A DNA stretch of 64,000 bases, from NCBI RefSeq assembly GCF_002844235.1, contig NZ_PGTS01000002.1, forward strand, positions 310,001-374,000, written 5' to 3'. Below are positions 37,663-47,683 of the stretch, one piece after another. Positions within the stretch are counted from its first letter, which is position 1. Each line of letters starts with the position of its first letter. The notes under the pieces were generated by a model. The model had not been told where the DNA came from and ran no database searches. It worked only from the letters and a program-made list of their open reading frames with translations. The position numbers and the translations under genes are program-made. Source of the DNA: Thalassospira povalilytica (GTDB lineage Bacteria; Pseudomonadota; Alphaproteobacteria; Rhodospirillales; Thalassospiraceae).

Positions 37663-39117
37663 ATGAGCTATGTGATCGAAGGTTCGACCGGCCCGTGGGA
37701 AATCGTTGTCGGTCTGGAAGTTCACTGTCAGGTGATTTCCGAGTCCAAACTGTTTTCCGGTGCATCAACCAAGTTCGGGAACGAACCGAACACCAATGTC
37801 AGCCTTGTTGACGCGGCGATGCCGGGCATGCTTCCGGTGGTTAATGCCCAGTGCGTGCGCCAGGCAGTCAAAACCGGTCTGGGTCTTAAGGCCAAGATCA
37901 ACAAGGAAAGCGTTTTTGCCCGCAAAAACTATTTCTATGCCGATTTGCCGCAGGGCTATCAGATTTCGCAGTTTGACAAACCGATTGTCGGCGAAGGCAC
38001 GATCATTCTTGATATGCCCGATGGTTCGACCAAGTCGGTTGGCATCGAACGTCTGCATCTTGAACAGGATGCCGGCAAGTCAATGCATGATCAGGACCCG
38101 AAATATTCGCATATCGACCTGAACCGTTCGGGCGTGGCGCTGATGGAAATCGTGTCCATGCCAGATATCCGAACCCCGGAAGAAGCTGGTGCATACCTGA
38201 CCAAGCTGCGTGCGATTGTGCGGTATCTTGGTACGTGTGACGGCAACATGAACGAAGGTTCGATGCGTTGCGATGCCAACGTTTCGGTCCGTCGTCCGGG
38301 CGAGCCGTTCGGCACTCGTTGCGAGATCAAAAACGTCAACTCCATCCGTTTCGTGATGCAGGCGATCGAGATCGAAGCCAAACGCCAGGTCGAAGTTCTG
38401 GAAGCCGGCGGTGAAATCGTTCAGGAAACCCGCCTGTATGATCAGCGTCTGGGTGAAACCCGTTCGATGCGTTCCAAGGAAATGGCACATGATTATCGCT
38501 ATTTCCCGGATCCGGATCTGCTGCCGCTTGTCTTCGATGATGCTTTCATCTCGGAAATCGAAAAAGAACTGCCGGAACTCCCGGACGAGAAAAAAGCCCG
38601 CTTCATGCGTGAAAACGGCCTGTCGGCATATGATGCCGGTGTTCTCGTTGCGGAAAAGGAAAAGGCTGATTACTACGAAATCGTCGCCAAGGGCCGTGAT
38701 GGCAAACTGGCTGCGAACTGGGTGATCACCAACCTGTTTGGCGCGCTGAACAAGGCAGAAGTCGGCATCGCGGACAGCCCGGTTTCGGCTGAAAACCTTG
38801 GCAAGCTGATCGATCTGATTTCCAATGACACCATTTCGGGCCGTATCGCCAAGGATGTCTTTGAAATCATGATTGAAACCGGTGATGATCCAGAAAAGAT
38901 CGTCGAGGAAAAAGGTCTGAAACAGATCACCGATACCGGTGCCATCGAAGGGGCGATTGACGAAGTCATCGCAGCCAACCCCGACAAGGTACAGGAAATT
39001 CGTGACGGCAAAGACCGCATGCTGGGCTGGTTCGTTGGTCAGGTCATGAAGGCCACCGGCGGCAAAGCCAACCCGGGCATGGTCAACAAGCTGCTGCGTG
39101 ACAAGATCCTTGGCTGA
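37663..39117 (+). CDS. gatB: Asp/Glu-tRNA amidotransferase subunit B
   Basis: The 484-residue kinase/amidase partner that phosphorylates misacylated tRNA. It has the GatB core [24 protein letters not shown] (opening), the [17 protein letters not shown] segment, HLEQDAGKS and EIKNVNS motifs, and the helical YqeY-like tail (about 330-484) ending in VNKLLRDKI. It begins three bases after gatA. A strong terminator follows. Confidence 0.97.
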   Translation: MSYVIEGSTGPWEIVVGLEVHCQVISESKLFSGASTKFGNEPNTNVSLVDAAMPGMLPVVNAQCVRQAVKTGLGLKAKINKESVFARKNYFYADLPQGYQISQFDKPIVGEGTIILDMPDGSTKSVGIERLHLEQDAGKSMHDQDPKYSHIDLNRSGVALMEIVSMPDIRTPEEAGAYLTKLRAIVRYLGTCDGNMNEGSMRCDANVSVRRPGEPFGTRCEIKNVNSIRFVMQAIEIEAKRQVEVLEAGGEIVQETRLYDQRLGETRSMRSKEMAHDYRYFPDPDLLPLVFDDAFISEIEKELPELPDEKKARFMRENGLSAYDAGVLVAEKEKADYYEIVAKGRDGKLAANWVITNLFGALNKAEVGIADSPVSAENLGKLIDLISNDTISGRIAKDVFEIMIETGDDPEKIVEEKGLKQITDTGAIEGAIDEVIAANPDKVQEIRDGKDRMLGWFVGQVMKATGGKANPGMVNKLLRDKILG

Positions 39118-39135
39118 TTAATCATCAGACCATTG

Positions 39136-39167
39136 AAAAAGCCGCCCTGATCGGGCGGCTTTTTTTG
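39136..39167 (+). terminator. Intrinsic terminator of gatCAB
   Basis: AAAAAGCCGCCC pairs with GGGCGGCTTTTT around a short loop, followed by a T run, 19 bases after the gatB stop. Confidence 0.92.
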
Positions 39168-39310
39168 TATGAGGAATGCCGGGGCCCGTCGCGGTGCGCT
39201 CATGATGGTAATGCTGCTGGTGATAATGCTGCCAGGGGCGGGCATTGGTCCGTGCGGCAAAATGCATCATCCATGCCCGCGGTTATCGGGCCGGTTGGCG
39301 ATGAGTAAAT

Positions 39311-39345
39311 AAAAAAGCCGCCTGTATCATGATTATACAGGCGGC
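39311..39345 (-). terminator. Intrinsic terminator of the HMA-domain gene
   Basis: GCCGCCTGTAT pairs with ATACAGGCGGC. On the minus strand the stem is followed by six T residues, so it ends the copper-chaperone-like gene. Confidence 0.85.
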
Positions 39346-39389
39346 CTTGACGTTCGGGTGGGGGGAGACACGAACGTTGATGGTATTGA

Positions 39390-39590
39390 TCAGCTGGTCA
39401 CGGACGCGGGATAACCTGCATCGGTGATCGCTGCGATCAGGGCGTTGACATCCGCGGTTCCGGAAACGGCAATTTCACCAGATTCCAGATCAACCTCTGC
39501 GCTTTCAACGCCGCTGACCTTGGTGGCGGCTGCGGTCACTGCATTGGCGCAGTGGCCACAGCTCATTTTTTCGACCTTCAGTTTTACCAT
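39390..39590 (-). CDS. Heavy-metal-associated (HMA) domain protein, CopZ-like
   Basis: A 66-residue single ferredoxin-like HMA domain with the metal site KMSCGHCANAV (MxCxHC near residue 9-14) and a final GYPASVTS. The size matches the CopZ copper chaperones. The His between the two cysteines is less common than the ordinary CxxC. No copper ATPase or CueR-type regulator is adjacent, so the partner must be elsewhere. It probably delivers Cu(I), or another thiophilic metal, in the cytosol. Confidence 0.85.
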   Translation of the reverse strand: MVKLKVEKMSCGHCANAVTAAATKVSGVESAEVDLESGEIAVSGTADVNALIAAITDAGYPASVTS

Positions 39591-39661
39591 TTGAATACTC
39601 CATAAAACCGGTATCTATGCCTGCAGTATGAAGGTTCCAGTAGATGGAAGGTCAAGCAGTT

Positions 39662-40342
39662 TTATGCGGACAAAAGTTTGATAACTTCGTCTGCGGTTGC
39701 GTCGCTTGATGCCGGGTTCTGTCCGGTCACAAGTTTGCCGTCAACCACAGCAAATGGCGCCCACATTTCACCACGTTCATAGGTGCCGCCATGCTTCTTG
39801 AATTCGTCTTCAATCGACAGCGGAACCACCTTTTCAAGGCCGACAGCCTTTTCTTCGTCATTGGTAAAGCCGGTGACACGTTTGCCCGCAACAAGCGGCT
39901 TGCCATCAGCTGTTTTGGCATTCACCAACGCAGCAGGACCGTGGCAAACAGCGGCGACCGGTTTGTTCTGTGCGACAAATGCTTCGATCAGGGCAATTGA
40001 TTTTGCATCGGTTGCAAGATCCCAAAGCGGGCCATGCCCACCCGGATAAAACAATGCGTCAAAATCATCTGCCTTAAGGCCGTCAAGCGTGACGGTGTTT
40101 TCAAAGGCCTGTTTGGCGGCCGCATCTTTTTCAAAGCGTTCGGTCGCCTCGGTCAGGGCATCTGGAACCAGACTGTTGGGGTCAAGTGGCGGCTTGCCGC
40201 CTTTGGGCGATGCCAGGGTGATTTCCGCACCGGCATCGAGAAAACGGAAATAGGGGGCTGCAAGTTCTTCAAGCCAGATACCGGTCTTGTGGCCGGTATC
40301 ACCCATGCGGTCGTGCGAGGTCGTAATCATCAAAATACGCAT
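39662..40342 (-). CDS. DJ-1/PfpI family protein (Hsp31-like)
   Basis: A 226-residue type 1 glutamine-amidotransferase-like protein. The nucleophile elbow is AVCHGPAAL with Cys and His, preceded by YPGGHGPLWDL. The start region MRILMITTSHDRMGDTGHKTGIW is typical of Hsp31/YdeA-type members, which act as glyoxalase III or deglycase/chaperones. The ATG at 40342 has GGAGG upstream and is preferred over 40354. It is divergent from a LysR gene 106 bases away that may control it. Confidence 0.87.
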   Translation of the reverse strand: MRILMITTSHDRMGDTGHKTGIWLEELAAPYFRFLDAGAEITLASPKGGKPPLDPNSLVPDALTEATERFEKDAAAKQAFENTVTLDGLKADDFDALFYPGGHGPLWDLATDAKSIALIEAFVAQNKPVAAVCHGPAALVNAKTADGKPLVAGKRVTGFTNDEEKAVGLEKVVPLSIEDEFKKHGGTYERGEMWAPFAVVDGKLVTGQNPASSDATADEVIKLLSA

Positions 40343-40448
40343 CAAATCCTCCATGCGCTGATTTCATTTGCCATGATCGTAACTGGCTGACAAAATTTGC
40401 GTAAGCGTGAATTATTGAACAGATTGTCAAATTAATTGAGCACATGAA

Positions 40449-41357
40449 ATGTCGGCACTTGATGAAGTCAGAGCAATGATGATCTTTGCGCGCGTGGTCG
40501 AGGAGGGCGGGTTTTCCGCCGCTGCGCGCAAGATGGGGCTTAGTCGCGCGGCCATTTCACATCAGATCCGCCAGCTTGAAGCCAAACTTGGCGTGCCGTT
40601 GTTGCGCCGAAGTACTCGCACATTCAGCATCACGGATGCCGGTGAACGCTATTACGACAGTTGTCGCACCATCATGTTGGAGGCCGAAGCGGCCCGCAAA
40701 CGGGTCGAGGAATTGCGTGATGAACCTGTTGGCAAGATTTCAATCACGTCTTCGGTGCATCTTGGCAATTTGCGGATCGTTCCGATTTTGAACCGGTTCC
40801 GCCGGACATATCCCAGTGTCGCAATTGATGTGCATCTGAGTGACGATGTTGTTGATCTGATTGGTATGGGCATGGATATCGGCATCCGGTCAGGACCGCT
40901 GAAAAGTTCCGATCTCAAAAGCTTCAAGCTTTATCAAACACATCGTATTGTCTGCGCCAGCCCGGACTATCTTGATCGTGCGGGGCATCCGGAAAAGATT
41001 GACGATTTCGCCCTGCATGATTGGGTGATGTATAGCCGCATCCCGGAAACCCTGACCATGACTTGCAAGGGTACAGAACAGAAAGTCCGGGTTAACGGTC
41101 ATGTCCGCGTTGATAATGCCACGGCGCGGTTACAGTTCCTTCGGGGCGGGCACGGCATGGCTGTTGTGCCGCAATGTGATGTTCAGGATGATATTGAGCG
41201 CGGTGATCTGGTCCGAATTCTTCCTGACTGTATTCTGCCTGATTTGCTGGTTTATGCCGTTTATCCGGCCGGTGTAACGCGCAGCGCCAAAGTCCAGGCA
41301 TTGCTGGAATTCATGCGCCGTGAATTGCGTGACATCGATATTTCACGGAATGGATGA
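40449..41357 (+). CDS. LysR family transcriptional regulator
   Basis: A 302-residue LysR protein. The winged helix at about 8-65 reads MMIFARVVEEGGFSAAARKM and SRAAISHQIRQLEAKLG, and a periplasmic-binding-like effector domain follows. The DNA-binding start resembles the LysR subgroup that controls quinone or electrophile detoxification genes. Divergent placement beside the DJ-1/PfpI gene makes that gene the likely target, possibly in response to reactive aldehydes. Target and effector are inference. Confidence 0.85.
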   Translation: MSALDEVRAMMIFARVVEEGGFSAAARKMGLSRAAISHQIRQLEAKLGVPLLRRSTRTFSITDAGERYYDSCRTIMLEAEAARKRVEELRDEPVGKISITSSVHLGNLRIVPILNRFRRTYPSVAIDVHLSDDVVDLIGMGMDIGIRSGPLKSSDLKSFKLYQTHRIVCASPDYLDRAGHPEKIDDFALHDWVMYSRIPETLTMTCKGTEQKVRVNGHVRVDNATARLQFLRGGHGMAVVPQCDVQDDIERGDLVRILPDCILPDLLVYAVYPAGVTRSAKVQALLEFMRRELRDIDISRNG

Positions 41358-41430
41358 CGCCGCAATCATCGCCATATTGATCAATTGTGCCTGATCGGCT
41401 ATGTCCCATTGACGACTTTCGGGGGGATCC

Positions 41431-42009
41431 ATGGCCAATCTGTTTTTCTATTACTCGTCCATGAATGCGGGCAAATCGACCACGTTGCTTCAGGCAAGCT
41501 TCAATTACCGCGAACGGGGTATGGAAACGCTGTTGCTAACGGTTGCCTTTGACGACCGTTTTGGCGAGGGCAAGATTGCGTCACGCATCGGTCTGGAAGC
41601 CCCGGCACTTTTGTTTGATGGCCAAACCGATATGTGTGCGCTGATCCTTGGGGAAATGAAAAAGGGCAAGGTCGATTGCGTCCTGATTGACGAGGCCCAG
41701 TTCCTGAGCAAGGAACAGGTGTGGCAACTTTCCGATATCGCTGACAAGCACGGTGTTCCGGTACTTTGCTATGGCATCCGCACCGATTTCCAAGGGCAGT
41801 TGTTCGAAGGGTCCAAATGGTTGCTGGCCTGGGCGGACAAGCTTAATGAGCTCAAAACCATCTGCCATTGCGGTCGTAAAGCCGGCATGGTGCTGCGTGT
41901 CGATGAAAATGGCGATCCGGTCCGTGAAGGGGCGCAAGTCGAAATCGGCGGCAATGACCGATATGTCCCAGTATGCCGCCGCCATTTCAAGGATGCCATG
42001 GGCCAGTGA
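41431..42009 (+). CDS. tdk: Thymidine kinase
   Basis: A 192-residue type II thymidine kinase that phosphorylates thymidine. Walker A is SSMNAGKST (about 9-17), the Walker B-like segment is DEAQF, and the lid region has [11 protein letters not shown] and CRRHF cysteines/histidines of the zinc site. GGGGGG precedes the ATG. Together with cdd, punA and deoA at 61781-64000 it completes a thymidine salvage set, though it is 20 kb away. Confidence 0.95.
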   Translation: MANLFFYYSSMNAGKSTTLLQASFNYRERGMETLLLTVAFDDRFGEGKIASRIGLEAPALLFDGQTDMCALILGEMKKGKVDCVLIDEAQFLSKEQVWQLSDIADKHGVPVLCYGIRTDFQGQLFEGSKWLLAWADKLNELKTICHCGRKAGMVLRVDENGDPVREGAQVEIGGNDRYVPVCRRHFKDAMGQ

Positions 42010-42045
42010 GGCCAGAATAATGGTTTCTGGTCCAATGGCGCGCGG

Positions 42046-42669
42046 TTACGCAAGGATGGCGCGGATTTCCGGTGCAAGCAGGCTATAGGCAACAAGCCAC
42101 ATCACCGCACAGGTGATCGCATCGACGATTTTCCAGGTGATTGGGCGCGCGACATAGGGGGCAAGCCACGCAGCCCCAAGCGCGATCGAAAAGAACCAGA
42201 CGAAACTTGCACTCATGGCACCAAGGGCAAAGCCAAGCCGTTCATCCGCCGGATATTGGCCGCCGATCCCGCCCAGCATCACCACAGTATCAAGATACAC
42301 ATGCGGGTTCAGAAGCGTCACGGCGAGTGTTGTTGAAAGTACTGCCTTCCAGCCCTTCTTTGATCTGGTGTCATCTGACAGCGTTTCGGTTTCAAACAAC
42401 CGCCGAAACGCGCCGATACCGTACCAGATCAAAAAGGCACCGCCGCCCCAGGCCGCAATTTTGGTCAGGAGCGGGTAGGCCGCAATAAGTGTTCCCAACC
42501 CGGCCACGCCCGCCGCAATCAGGATCGCATCACACAGCGCACAGACCAGCGCAACCATCAACGGATGGTTACGACGCAATCCCTGTCCCAAAACAAATGC
42601 GTTCTGGGCACCAATCGCGATAATCAATCCGCCACCAAGGCCAAATCCGGTTGCGTAAGTCAAAAGCAT
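42046..42669 (-). CDS. argO: LysE family amino-acid exporter (ArgO-like)
   Basis: A 207-residue inner-membrane protein with six membrane segments. The LysE/ArgO pattern is clear: GLGGGLIIAIGAQNAFVLGQGLRR at the start and LNPHVYLDTVVMLGG in the middle. ArgO exports arginine and toxic analogues such as canavanine. The gene is divergent from an ArgP-like LysR regulator, which is the known control arrangement. It is convergent with tdk, with no clear terminator between them. Confidence 0.88.
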   Translation of the reverse strand: MLLTYATGFGLGGGLIIAIGAQNAFVLGQGLRRNHPLMVALVCALCDAILIAAGVAGLGTLIAAYPLLTKIAAWGGGAFLIWYGIGAFRRLFETETLSDDTRSKKGWKAVLSTTLAVTLLNPHVYLDTVVMLGGIGGQYPADERLGFALGAMSASFVWFFSIALGAAWLAPYVARPITWKIVDAITCAVMWLVAYSLLAPEIRAILA

Positions 42670-42771
42670 GTCGGTGTTCCTGTTTGAAGTGATGGCCCAC
42701 TGATATCAATTTCACAAAATAAGAAAATCGAATTATGATTAAGCACCATTAGAAAAAATTATGGGTCAGGC

Positions 42772-43671
42772 ATGCTTGATTACAAACTGTTGCAGGCCAG
42801 CGCCGAAGTCATCCGCCATGGCAGCTTTGAAAAGGCCGCCCGTGATCTTGGGCTGACACAATCTGCTGTGTCTCAGCGCGTCAAACTTCTTGAGGAACGT
42901 TTGGGGCAGCCGGTCATCATTCGGGCAAAGCCGATTGCCGCCACGGTCGCAGGGCAAAGATTGCTTCAGCATTATCAAAGTGTTCGGTTGCTTGAACAGG
43001 AACTGCTTGATGAAATGCCCGACATTCAAAGTGATGGCGGCTATGGTCAGGTCGCGCTCGCGGTCAATGCCGACAGTCTGGCAACCTGGTTTGTCGATGT
43101 CCCTAAATATCTGTTTGATCAGCTTGGGCTTCTTGTGCATTTGAAGGTGGGGGATGAATCGCTTAATCACAGCGCGCTTCAGGATGGCACCGTGCTTGGC
43201 GCGGTTGATATGCGTTCAACACCGATCCAGGGATGCCGGGTGCGTCCGTTGGGGATGATGCGCTATGTCATGGTCGTTTCGCCGGAATTCAATGCACGCC
43301 ATTTTGCAAACGGCGTGACGGCAGATGCATTGCGATCCTGTCCGGCCGTCAATTTTTCCGAACATGACGAACTGCAAAACCAGTTTCTTAAGCAATATTT
43401 CGGCTTGAATCCCGGCGAATTCCCGGCCCACACCATTCCGAGTTCACAAGGCTTTGTCACGGTCGCGGAACAGGGTATTGCCTATGCCGTTGTTGAACAG
43501 CATCAGGCAGAGGAAGCATTGCGAACCGGTCGTCTGATCCGTCCATGCCCGTTTGAAATTGACCGGCCGCTATATTGGCACCACAAAACCATCCAAAGCC
43601 GTTTGCTTGATCAGGTCAATGAGATCGTGCTTTCACAAGCCCGCCGTTTTTTGCCCAAAATTACGACATAA
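42772..43671 (+). CDS. argP: LysR regulator ArgP
   Basis: A 299-residue LysR protein of the ArgP/IciA type. The N-terminal helix-turn-helix reads DYKLLQASAEVIRHGSFEKAA and TQSAVSQRVKLLEERLGQPV, and a substrate-binding-like domain follows. In E. coli ArgP activates argO in response to arginine and is blocked by lysine. Here it is divergent from the argO-like gene, with a 102-base AT-rich spacer that should hold the shared operator. ArgP has the usual length (297). Confidence 0.88.
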   Translation: MLDYKLLQASAEVIRHGSFEKAARDLGLTQSAVSQRVKLLEERLGQPVIIRAKPIAATVAGQRLLQHYQSVRLLEQELLDEMPDIQSDGGYGQVALAVNADSLATWFVDVPKYLFDQLGLLVHLKVGDESLNHSALQDGTVLGAVDMRSTPIQGCRVRPLGMMRYVMVVSPEFNARHFANGVTADALRSCPAVNFSEHDELQNQFLKQYFGLNPGEFPAHTIPSSQGFVTVAEQGIAYAVVEQHQAEEALRTGRLIRPCPFEIDRPLYWHHKTIQSRLLDQVNEIVLSQARRFLPKITT

Positions 43672-43818
43672 CAACAAGATAGCGGATAGTGTTCGGTACG
43701 TCTGTTCACGGATCATGTGATCGTGGCGACACCGATGCGGTTTGACTTCATGTCAAAAGTGTCGCTTACTTTGATGGACGAGCCATCATGGATAACGGTT
43801 TGTTTCAACAGGAAAACC

Positions 43819-45150
43819 ATGTCGCGTCGATTGATTGCGTGTGAGCATTGCGACTATCTCCATGTCGAGGAAGACATCCCGGCAGGCAGTGTGGCGTGTT
43901 GTGTGCGTTGTGGCTCACCGCTTTATTCCGCGGAACAAAACCGGTTCGACAAACCCCTGGCATTGGCGGTGACGGCACTCATTCTTTTTGCAATCGCCAA
44001 CACCTTTCCGGTTTTGACGTTTGGCATGGAAGGCCGGGTTGAAACCAATACACTGGCAAGCGGGGTGGTAACATTCTGGCAGGAAGGGTTTCCGTTCCTT
44101 GCCTTTATGGTGGCCGTGACATCAATCATCGCACCGTTGCTTTTGATTGCGGCGCATATTTATGTGTTGTTGCCGATCTGGCGAGGAACCAGTTGGCCCG
44201 GGATGAAACGGGTATGGCGTGTTCTTGCCGTGGTGCGTCCATGGTCGATGCTTGATGTTTTTCTGATCGGGTTGCTGGTGGCATTGACCAAGCTGACCGA
44301 CTTTGCCCAGGTGATTGCTGGCCCGGCCTTTTTTGCGATTTGCTGTCTGATCCCGACCGTTCTGTTGATGAATGTGACGCTTGATACGCGTGCGGTCTGG
44401 CGGCGCATTGCCCCGTCGTCATTGCGCTATCTCGATCAGGATGATTTGCGCGAAAGCACCATGCCAATATCGGGGGCGGTTGCCAGAAAGCATGGGTTGC
44501 TGAGTTGCCATACCTGCGCGATGGTGGTCATCGAACAGGAAAATGGGCCAACGAAATGCCCGCGTTGCGGCGATGTTGTGCATCAGCGCAAGGCAAGAAG
44601 CCTGTCACGTGCCTGGGCGCTTTTGCTGGCGGCGGTGATCCTTTATGTGCCGGCAAATGTGTTTCCGATCATGCAGGTGACCTATCTTGGCCGGTCCGAA
44701 GCCGATACCATTCTGTCTGGTGTCGCGGCATTGACAGCAGCCGGGGAATGGCCAATCGCCATTGTGGTCTTTACCGCCAGTATTCTGGTGCCGATCGTCA
44801 AGATCGTGCTTCTGGGATGGGTGTATTTGGCAACCTATCTTGGTCTTGCCGGACCGCTTCGTGAACGCACCCTTATTTACCGGGTGACAGAGCTGGTCGG
44901 GCGATGGTCGATGGTTGATGTATTTATGGTTTCGATCTTGGCCGCGCTTGTGAAGCTGGGCAATATCGCATCGGTTCATCCCGGATTTGGCGCCGTTGCA
45001 TTTTGTGGTGTGGTTATTTTGACCATGTTATCAGCAATGGCCTTCGATCCGCGGCTGATTTGGGATCGTGCGGAATTGAAGGCGCTGAAATCGCGATCCG
45101 ATACAGGTTTTGAACGGAACCAAGTTGAAAAACAGGGGACGCCGTCATGA
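43819..45150 (+). CDS. pqiA: Paraquat-inducible protein A (PqiA)
   Basis: An integral membrane protein of about 443 residues with two PqiA modules, each opening with a zinc-ribbon-like cysteine set (CEHCDY with CVRCGSPL; CHTCAMVV with CPRCGD) and carrying four membrane segments. Both modules have FPV or FPI segments and a GRWSMVDVFM type end. The frame extends upstream to 43717, but the ATG at 43819 has AGGAAAACC just before it. It forms a lipid-transport complex with PqiB across the envelope. Start of a three-gene operon (pqiABC). Confidence 0.93.
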   Translation: MSRRLIACEHCDYLHVEEDIPAGSVACCVRCGSPLYSAEQNRFDKPLALAVTALILFAIANTFPVLTFGMEGRVETNTLASGVVTFWQEGFPFLAFMVAVTSIIAPLLLIAAHIYVLLPIWRGTSWPGMKRVWRVLAVVRPWSMLDVFLIGLLVALTKLTDFAQVIAGPAFFAICCLIPTVLLMNVTLDTRAVWRRIAPSSLRYLDQDDLRESTMPISGAVARKHGLLSCHTCAMVVIEQENGPTKCPRCGDVVHQRKARSLSRAWALLLAAVILYVPANVFPIMQVTYLGRSEADTILSGVAALTAAGEWPIAIVVFTASILVPIVKIVLLGWVYLATYLGLAGPLRERTLIYRVTELVGRWSMVDVFMVSILAALVKLGNIASVHPGFGAVAFCGVVILTMLSAMAFDPRLIWDRAELKALKSRSDTGFERNQVEKQGTPS

Positions 45151-46826
45151 TTGACGAACATTCGACTTCATCAGATCCGCGACCCGGATCGCCGGATGTC
45201 AAAAAGGGATGGGGGCGTTTTTCCATCGTCTGGCTTGTGCCGTTGGTGGCGTTGATCATCGGGGGCTGGCTGTTGTGGCGCGATGTCATGTCAAAGGGGC
45301 CGGAAATCACCGTTACCTTTGAATCGGCCGAAGGCATCGCCGCAGGAAAGACTGCCGTTCGCTACCGCGATGTTGATGTCGGGCAGGTGGTCGAAATCGA
45401 TCTTGCCGAAGACCTTGATCACGTGCGTCTGACCATTCGCATGGATGCAGACCTTGGTGACTATCTGACCGACAAAACGCGTTTCTGGGTGGTTCGACCG
45501 CGGGTGACCGTGCGCGGGATTACCGGTCTCGATACCATTGTGTCGGGGGCCTATATCGAAGTCGTCCCCGACAAGACCGGCAAAAAACAACGCGATTTCG
45601 TTGGCGAGGAAGAACCACAGATCATTCATGACGAAGAAGACGGAACGCGCTTTGTGCTCAAGGCTGACGAGCTTGGCTCATTGGGGACCGGTACGCCGGT
45701 TCTGCTGCGCGGTATAGAAGTCGGTGAAGTTCTTGATACTGAACTGACCGAGGATGCAAGCGGTGTGACCATCCCGATCTTTGTACGCAAACCGTTTGAT
45801 GCCCTGGTCAAGCGCGATACACGTTTCTGGGATTCAAGTGGTATTGCGCTTGATCTCAATTCCGGGGGCTTGTCGGTTCGTGCGCAGTCGGTGCGTTCTG
45901 TTCTGGCCGGCGGGATCAATTTCTATACGCCAAATGACAGCACGAATGATGATATGGCGTCTGCCGATACGGTCTTTCGCCTGCATCCAAGTTTGGAAAA
46001 GGCCGAGCTGCTGGCCCAGGGATACAGTCAGGAATATATCCTTTATTTCGATTCTTCGGTGCGTGGCCTGTCGCGCGGGGCGCCGGTTGAATTCAATGGT
46101 ATCCGGGTCGGAACGGTCGAAAGTGTCGATCTGGAATATGTTGTGAACCGCAATATTTTCCGGGTTCCGGTTCTGGTCACGATCGAGCCAGAACGCGTGC
46201 GACTGGTTGGTGGTGATCTTGGTACCCGTGATCCGCAGGCAACCATTGAAACGCTTGTCGCCAATGGTTTGCGCGCCCGTCTTAAAACCGGAAGCTTTAT
46301 CACAGGGCAACTGTTTGTTGACCTGGCGATGAACCCGGTTTCGCCCGCCCGTTATCTTGGCGACGGGCAGGGGCCGTATCCGGAATTGCCAACCTTGCCG
46401 CAAAAACTTGACGAAATCGCCAATTCGCTGACCAGCTTGCTTGAAAAGGTCGAAACCTTCCCGCTCGAGGAAATCGGCATTCGTCTTTTGGGGACGGTTG
46501 AAGGCATGGAAAATATCGTCACTTCGCCAGCACTAAGTGATGCGATGACCAACCTTAAACAGGCAGCGGCAGGTGTGAGCAGTCTGGTCAACAACCTTGA
46601 TACCAGCGTTCTGCCCGCAACCCAGACCGCCCTTGATACCGCGCGCGAGGCATTGGGTGGGGTGCGCGATGTGACGGCCCCGACATCACCTGTGCGATAC
46701 AATCTGGAACAAGCGCTTAAGGAGCTGAGTGCCACAGCACGGTCATTGCGGGATCTGACCGAGTTCCTTGAACAGAACCCAAGTGCGCTGATCCTTGGAA
46801 AAAGTGGCCCGAAGGAGGATGAATGA
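45147..46826 (+). CDS. pqiB: Intermembrane lipid transport protein PqiB (MCE domains)
   Basis: A 559-residue protein with an N-terminal membrane anchor (WLVPLVALIIGGWLLW at about 29-44) and three MCE/MlaD repeats, each marked by a G-x-A/T-V-R-Y or G-x-P-V segment. A helical C-terminal region follows. PqiB forms a stacked-ring tunnel for lipid movement between the membranes. Length compares with 546 in E. coli. Start and stop overlap pqiA and pqiC by ATGA. Confidence 0.93.
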   Translation: MIDEHSTSSDPRPGSPDVKKGWGRFSIVWLVPLVALIIGGWLLWRDVMSKGPEITVTFESAEGIAAGKTAVRYRDVDVGQVVEIDLAEDLDHVRLTIRMDADLGDYLTDKTRFWVVRPRVTVRGITGLDTIVSGAYIEVVPDKTGKKQRDFVGEEEPQIIHDEEDGTRFVLKADELGSLGTGTPVLLRGIEVGEVLDTELTEDASGVTIPIFVRKPFDALVKRDTRFWDSSGIALDLNSGGLSVRAQSVRSVLAGGINFYTPNDSTNDDMASADTVFRLHPSLEKAELLAQGYSQEYILYFDSSVRGLSRGAPVEFNGIRVGTVESVDLEYVVNRNIFRVPVLVTIEPERVRLVGGDLGTRDPQATIETLVANGLRARLKTGSFITGQLFVDLAMNPVSPARYLGDGQGPYPELPTLPQKLDEIANSLTSLLEKVETFPLEEIGIRLLGTVEGMENIVTSPALSDAMTNLKQAAAGVSSLVNNLDTSVLPATQTALDTAREALGGVRDVTAPTSPVRYNLEQALKELSATARSLRDLTEFLEQNPSALILGKSGPKEDE

Positions 46827-47419
46827 TGCGACAGATAATCCGGATGCAGATGCGTAAATATCTGTTGTTGCTTGTCGCACCGCTGCTTGTTGCCTGCGCA
46901 TCGCAATCGGGAACAGATCGTTATTACCTGCTGTCTTCAATGATGCAGCAAACGGCTGATCGTTCCGCACAGGCACCGGTTGTCGGTGTCGGGCCGGTGA
47001 CCATTCCAAGCCACCTGGACCGGTCAACGATTGTCACGCGCAGCAGTGCCAACCGGCTGGAAGTCAATGCCGGTCATCGCTGGGCTGAACCGCTTGATGA
47101 AAACATCAACCGGGTTCTGATGGACAATCTTGATCGAACCGGGCGCGCGTCGCGGCTTGAAACATTCCCCTGGACATCCCGTGACGGGGTGGTGTGGCAG
47201 ATCGTTCTTGATATTGACCGGTTCGAACGCCAGGCCGATGGCAATGTTGTTCTGGTGGCACGCTGGAAACTGGTGCATTTCGAAGACGGCGCCATTGTTC
47301 AGTCGGCAAAATATAACAAGATCAGCAAACCGGCCGACGCCACAATCGAAAGCACCGTTGTGGCCATGAGCACGTTGCTTTCAGACATGACCGGCGAGAT
47401 CGCAAGTCATATTCCCTAA
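46823..47419 (+). CDS. pqiC: PqiC-like outer-membrane lipoprotein
   Basis: A 198-residue lipoprotein of the ABC-transporter auxiliary type. The signal ends at LLVACAS (lipobox with Cys25). The mature part has DRYYLLSS and VGPVTIPSHLDRSTIVTR at the start of a DUF330 fold. PqiC sits in the outer membrane and docks with PqiB. No intrinsic terminator with a clear T run is seen within 200 bases of the stop. An upstream Met at 46841-46849 could be an alternative start. Confidence 0.9.
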   Translation: MMRQIIRMQMRKYLLLLVAPLLVACASQSGTDRYYLLSSMMQQTADRSAQAPVVGVGPVTIPSHLDRSTIVTRSSANRLEVNAGHRWAEPLDENINRVLMDNLDRTGRASRLETFPWTSRDGVVWQIVLDIDRFERQADGNVVLVARWKLVHFEDGAIVQSAKYNKISKPADATIESTVVAMSTLLSDMTGEIASHIP

Positions 47420-47546
47420 TCTATACAATGGGTTATGCGCACGTTATGCGTGTGAATTCGCATCCCGGCATAACGGGACGATGCCGCGGATTTCAGGGCC
47501 GTTAAGGCATTGAAGGGCAACGGAAAGCGCAGTTATTGTAAAAGTT

Positions 47547-47589
47547 GTTGATCAACCTATTGTTTTCATACCCCGAATGGACTTATAAA
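47547..47589 (+). promoter_or_regulatory. Candidate promoter before the large hypothetical gene
   Basis: TTGTTT (47560-47565) and TATAAA (47584-47589) are 18 bases apart. Just upstream is the palindrome GTTGATCAAC (47547-47556), a possible operator. The region 47420-47683 contains no open frame; it also has the small hairpin TCCCG-GCATAA-CGGGA. Confidence 0.45.
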
Positions 47590-47683
47590 GAAGATACAAA
47601 TATAAAAAAACGGGACACGCGCCTGACTGATTACCGGCAAGTAAATGCCGCCCAAACAGGAAGTTAGGGAGCCAGAGCGCATC